Positions 61,615 through 64,000 of a stretch of 64,000 bases of DNA are shown here, piece after piece (within the stretch, counting starts at the first letter, position 1; every line of letters begins with the position of its first letter). The stretch covers positions 558,001 to 622,000 of the forward strand of contig NZ_CP048795.1 in NCBI RefSeq assembly GCF_011006175.1, in the 5' to 3' direction. Both the position numbers and the translations under genes were made by a program. The notes below the pieces were generated by a model that saw nothing but the letters and a program-made list of their open reading frames with translations, did not search any database and was not told where the DNA came from. Source of the DNA: Hydrogenobacter sp. T-8. GTDB lineage: Bacteria > Aquificota > Aquificia > Aquificales > Aquificaceae.

Positions 61615-62214
61615 ATGGAAGCCTTAAAGGTAGGACAAAAGGTTCCAAACTTTGAGATGGAGGTCTATGACCCCAAAACCCTTGGCTTTGGGAAGGTTTC
61701 TTTGGAGGACCTTCTCAGAGAGAGAAAATGGGTAGTGCTATTTTTCTACCCTGCGGACTTTACCTTTGTGTGTCCCACAGAGCTTGCAGACCTTGCGGAT
61801 TACTATGAGGAACTCCAGAGGATGGGCGTGGAGGTAATATCTGTCTCCACGGACACTAAGTATACCCATCTTGCATGGCAAAGGTCTGAAAAGCTCTTGG
61901 AAAAGGTGAAATACCTTATGGGTGCGGATCCAACGGGAAAGGTTTCAAGGCTTTTTGGTGTTTATGACGAGAACACAGGACTTGCCCTAAGGGGGACTTT
62001 CATAATAAACCCAGATGGCGTTCTCGTTGGCTCTGAGGTGAACTTCTACAATGTAGGAAGGAACGCAGAGGAACTTGTGCGGAAAATGAAGGCAAACGCC
62101 TACCTTATGAGCCACCCAGATGAGGCATGCCCGGCAAGGTGGAAAGAGGGAGAGAAGACACTAAAGCCTTCTCAGGAAATTGTGGGTAGGGTTTACGAAG
62201 CTCTTCAAACTTGA
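61615..62214 (+). CDS. Peroxiredoxin, AhpC/Prx1 type (2-Cys)
   Basis: 199 residues. Peroxidatic Cys53 in FTFVCPTEL, resolving Cys in HPDEACPARW. Reduces hydrogen and organic peroxides. The thioredoxin-reductase-like gene follows, as expected for a peroxide reductase pair. Two inverted repeats at the promoter suggest redox control. Confidence 0.94.
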   Translation: MEALKVGQKVPNFEMEVYDPKTLGFGKVSLEDLLRERKWVVLFFYPADFTFVCPTELADLADYYEELQRMGVEVISVSTDTKYTHLAWQRSEKLLEKVKYLMGADPTGKVSRLFGVYDENTGLALRGTFIINPDGVLVGSEVNFYNVGRNAEELVRKMKANAYLMSHPDEACPARWKEGEKTLKPSQEIVGRVYEALQT

Positions 62215-62222
62215 GAGCTCCC

Positions 62223-62247
62223 CCCCCTTCGGGGGATATATTTTTAT
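62223..62247 (+). terminator. UUCG hairpin with U-rich tail after the peroxiredoxin gene
   Basis: A C-run (62224-62227) pairs with a G-run (62232-62235) around TTCG, then ATATATTTTTAT. A reasonable intrinsic terminator, possibly leaky towards the next gene 16 bases on. Confidence 0.55.
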
Positions 62248-62263
62248 CCTTAGGAGGATAGAG

Positions 62264-63235
62264 ATGAAGCTGACTTTGGACTTTAGCACGGATAAGATTT
62301 ACGATGTTGTCATAATTGGTGGTGGTCCTGCTGGTGCCTCTGCAGCTATCTATACTGCAAGAGCTGGGCTGTCTACACTGGTGCTATACAGAGCTGAGGC
62401 AGATGGAGCATTAGGGGTGACCCAGCAGATAGAGAACTATCCTGGCATAAGGGGACCCCTATCTGGCTATGAACTTCTCAAACTCATCCGAGAGCATGCC
62501 AAAGCCTTTGGTGCAGAGTTTGTAAGGGGCAAGGTGATAGCTACAGACCTTCTCGGCGAGATAAAAAAGGTCTATACCATAGATGGGAGAGAGTTTAAGG
62601 GTAGAGCGGTAATAATAGCATCTGGTGCTATGGAAAGAACAAACAAGTATAAAGGTGAGGAAGAGTTTCTTGGCAAGGGTGTATCCTACTGTGGAGTCTG
62701 CGACGCTGCCTTTTTCAAGGATAGACCGGTAGCGGTTATAGGCGAGGATGACTACGCTCTTGAGGAAACTGAGTTTATAGCTCGCTTTGCAAATAAGATT
62801 TACTTGGTTGTGCCTTCAAGCAGGATAAAAGCTCCTCATGAGATGGTCTCCGAGATACAATTCAACCCAAAGGTAGAAATCCTTTTGCATCACAGGGTTT
62901 TGGAGATAGTTGGCACATCCCTTGTGGAAGGCTTATGGGTTCAGAATGTAAACACAAGGGAGAAAAGACTTTTACAGGTGGATGGGGTTTTCATCTTCCT
63001 TGGTGGCAACAAGCCCTCTGTAGACTTTTTGATGAACCAAGTGGAAATGACGGGAGACCACTGCATAGTAGTTAACGAGGAGATGATGACCTCTGTTCCT
63101 GGGGTTTTCGCTGCGGGTGATGTGCTATGCACCAACATAAAGCAGGCGGTTATAGCCGCTGCGGATGGAGTAAAGGCTGCCCTTGCGGTGGACAAATACC
63201 TTAACAAAAAAGCAAAGATTACCGCCCAGTGGTAA
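62264..63235 (+). CDS. Thioredoxin-reductase-like flavoprotein with a non-canonical NAD(P)H site
   Basis: 323 residues. FAD motif IIGGGPAGASAA, redox pair Cys143-Cys146 (YCGVCD) and FAAGD end motif. In the NADPH domain the usual GGGDSA is GEDDYA (160-165) and the usual HRRxxxR is VPSSRIKA (183-190), so NADPH binding in the classic way is unlikely. It may take electrons from another donor. ATG 62264 has AGGAGG six bases upstream; an in-frame start at 62180 lies inside the peroxiredoxin gene. Confidence 0.88.
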   Translation: MKLTLDFSTDKIYDVVIIGGGPAGASAAIYTARAGLSTLVLYRAEADGALGVTQQIENYPGIRGPLSGYELLKLIREHAKAFGAEFVRGKVIATDLLGEIKKVYTIDGREFKGRAVIIASGAMERTNKYKGEEEFLGKGVSYCGVCDAAFFKDRPVAVIGEDDYALEETEFIARFANKIYLVVPSSRIKAPHEMVSEIQFNPKVEILLHHRVLEIVGTSLVEGLWVQNVNTREKRLLQVDGVFIFLGGNKPSVDFLMNQVEMTGDHCIVVNEEMMTSVPGVFAAGDVLCTNIKQAVIAAADGVKAALAVDKYLNKKAKITAQW

Positions 63236-63243
63236 AGCTGTTT

Positions 63244-63249
63244 TATACT
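63244..63249 (+). promoter_or_regulatory. -10 box for a leaderless polyprenyl synthase mRNA
   Basis: TATACT ends 10 bases before the ATG at 63260; no ribosome-binding site between. Confidence 0.4.
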
Positions 63250-63259
63250 ATTTTAGCCT

Positions 63260-64000
63260 ATGGTAAACACGCAGGATATAAGAGAGAAGATAATCTCCTA
63301 TCTTGACCCAGAGGTAAGGGAAGTTTACGAGATAGGAAACTATATCATATCCTCAGGTGGAAAGGGTGTCAGACCTCTTCTAACCATAATGGTATGCGAG
63401 GCGTTGGGTGGTGATGTGGAGAGGGTTATCCCCTTGGCGGTAGGCATAGAATATGTTCATATAGCCTCTTTGCTTCATGACGATGTGGTGGATGGTGCAC
63501 AAACAAGAAGGGGCAAAAGGAGCGCCAATGTGGTTTTTGGCAATCAAGCGTGTGTGCTAACGGGCGACTATATGTATGCAAAGGCCCTTTCCTTGTATTC
63601 CCAATATGGAAGCCTTGAGAGTATACAGGTTCTGAGCGATGCGGTGATGAAAATGTCTCAGGGACAACTCCTTGAGCTAAAAAGCCTTGGAAACCTTATA
63701 GATGAAGAAACATATTTCAAAATAATAGACTACAAAACGGGTGCCCTCTTTGGAGCTTGTATGGCGGTGGGGGCTTTGATAGCAGGTAGGGAAGATTATT
63801 GGGATTTTTATCGCATGGGAATCCTTGCTGGCAGAGCCTTTCAGCTTATTGATGACGCTCTGGATTATGCGGGCAGTGAGGAAAAACTGGGAAAGCCCGT
63901 GGGCTCTGACCTTGCGGAAGGAAAGTGCACCTATCCTCTTCTGTGCGTGCTTGATGAATTAAAAGAAGAGGAAAAACTACTCTTCTACGGCGAAGGGTAT
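63260..64000 (+). CDS. Polyprenyl diphosphate synthase (3' end beyond the window)
   Basis: At least 247 residues. First Asp-rich motif LLHDDVVDGAQTRRGKRS, second LIDDALDYAG, GGKGVRPLL at the start. Makes long isoprenoid diphosphates for quinone side chains or C55 lipid. Gene runs off the window at 64000, still open. Confidence 0.92.
   Translation, partial: MVNTQDIREKIISYLDPEVREVYEIGNYIISSGGKGVRPLLTIMVCEALGGDVERVIPLAVGIEYVHIASLLHDDVVDGAQTRRGKRSANVVFGNQACVLTGDYMYAKALSLYSQYGSLESIQVLSDAVMKMSQGQLLELKSLGNLIDEETYFKIIDYKTGALFGACMAVGALIAGREDYWDFYRMGILAGRAFQLIDDALDYAGSEEKLGKPVGSDLAEGKCTYPLLCVLDELKEEEKLLFYGEGY

Overview
The window is chromosomal DNA of a thermophilic, chemolithoautotrophic bacterium of the order Aquificales (Hydrogenobacter/Thermocrinis/Aquifex type). 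The support is gene content and codon style: a type I sulfide:quinone reductase with the three cysteines at exactly the Aquifex positions (124, 156, 347), a bc1 complex, futalosine-pathway menaquinone synthesis (mqnD), lipid A genes, heavy AGG/ATA codon use, and very tight packing in which convergent genes repeatedly overlap at their 3' ends. No rRNA gene, insertion sequence, prophage or CRISPR array was seen.

Layout. 1-1070: AT-rich accessory stretch (a partial gene, a SecB-like protein and an unknown protein) running into murJ. 1067-6761: murJ, rpsT, tRNA-Cys, tRNA-Gly, yicC, dnaB, ridA, a Crp/Fnr regulator and a cytochrome P460-like protein. 6940-12445: an exported transglutaminase-like protein, rhomboid protease, lptB, an oxidase/NnrS-like membrane protein, a YuiH-like molybdoenzyme, a pseudouridine synthase and small unknowns. 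12402-19482: an NtrC-type regulator divergent from a sulfur-assimilation operon driven by a sigma-54 promoter. 19483-20133: small accessory genes. 20137-33520: tal, rseP, yjbQ, a V4R protein, a MIP18-family protein, galE, an Fe-S oxidoreductase, tRNA-Leu, tig-clpP-clpX, skp-lpxD-mqnD-nuoE-nuoF. 33517-35382: uracil-DNA glycosylase and an ArsA ATPase. 35579-45512: spc/alpha ribosomal superoperon (rplN to rplQ with secY, adk, map, infA, rpoA). 45509-53568: yggT, tlyA, an unusual multidomain pseudo-sensor, lepB, rlmN, mltD, mobA, copZ, kinase-like and Nth-like genes. 53546-57362: bc1 complex (petCBA) divergent from sqr. 57359-64000: mutS2, a heme-motif diguanylate cyclase, peroxiredoxin, a thioredoxin-reductase-like flavoprotein and a partial polyprenyl synthase.

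The most striking object is the 880-residue protein at 13905-16547. It joins a ferredoxin-type siroheme sulfite reductase, a MoaD/ThiS-like sulfur-carrier domain ending in Gly-Gly, and an Fe-S APS reductase (CysH) in one reading frame. Shine-Dalgarno-like sequences precede in-frame start codons at both domain junctions. It lies in an operon with a TauE/SafE transporter, uroporphyrinogen-III methyltransferase (siroheme precursor) and ATP sulfurylase. The promoter has a consensus -24/-12 sigma-54 element inside a 16-bp tandem repeat, and a sigma-54 activator with a degenerate receiver is divergently transcribed. This suggests channelled sulfate-to-sulfide-to-carrier-protein assimilation.

Other themes are: -10 boxes 6-11 nt upstream of start codons without a ribosome-binding site (probable leaderless mRNAs, some in very compact divergent pairs); signalling proteins whose catalytic or metal-binding residues are missing; and energy metabolism built on sulfide oxidation into the bc1 complex.
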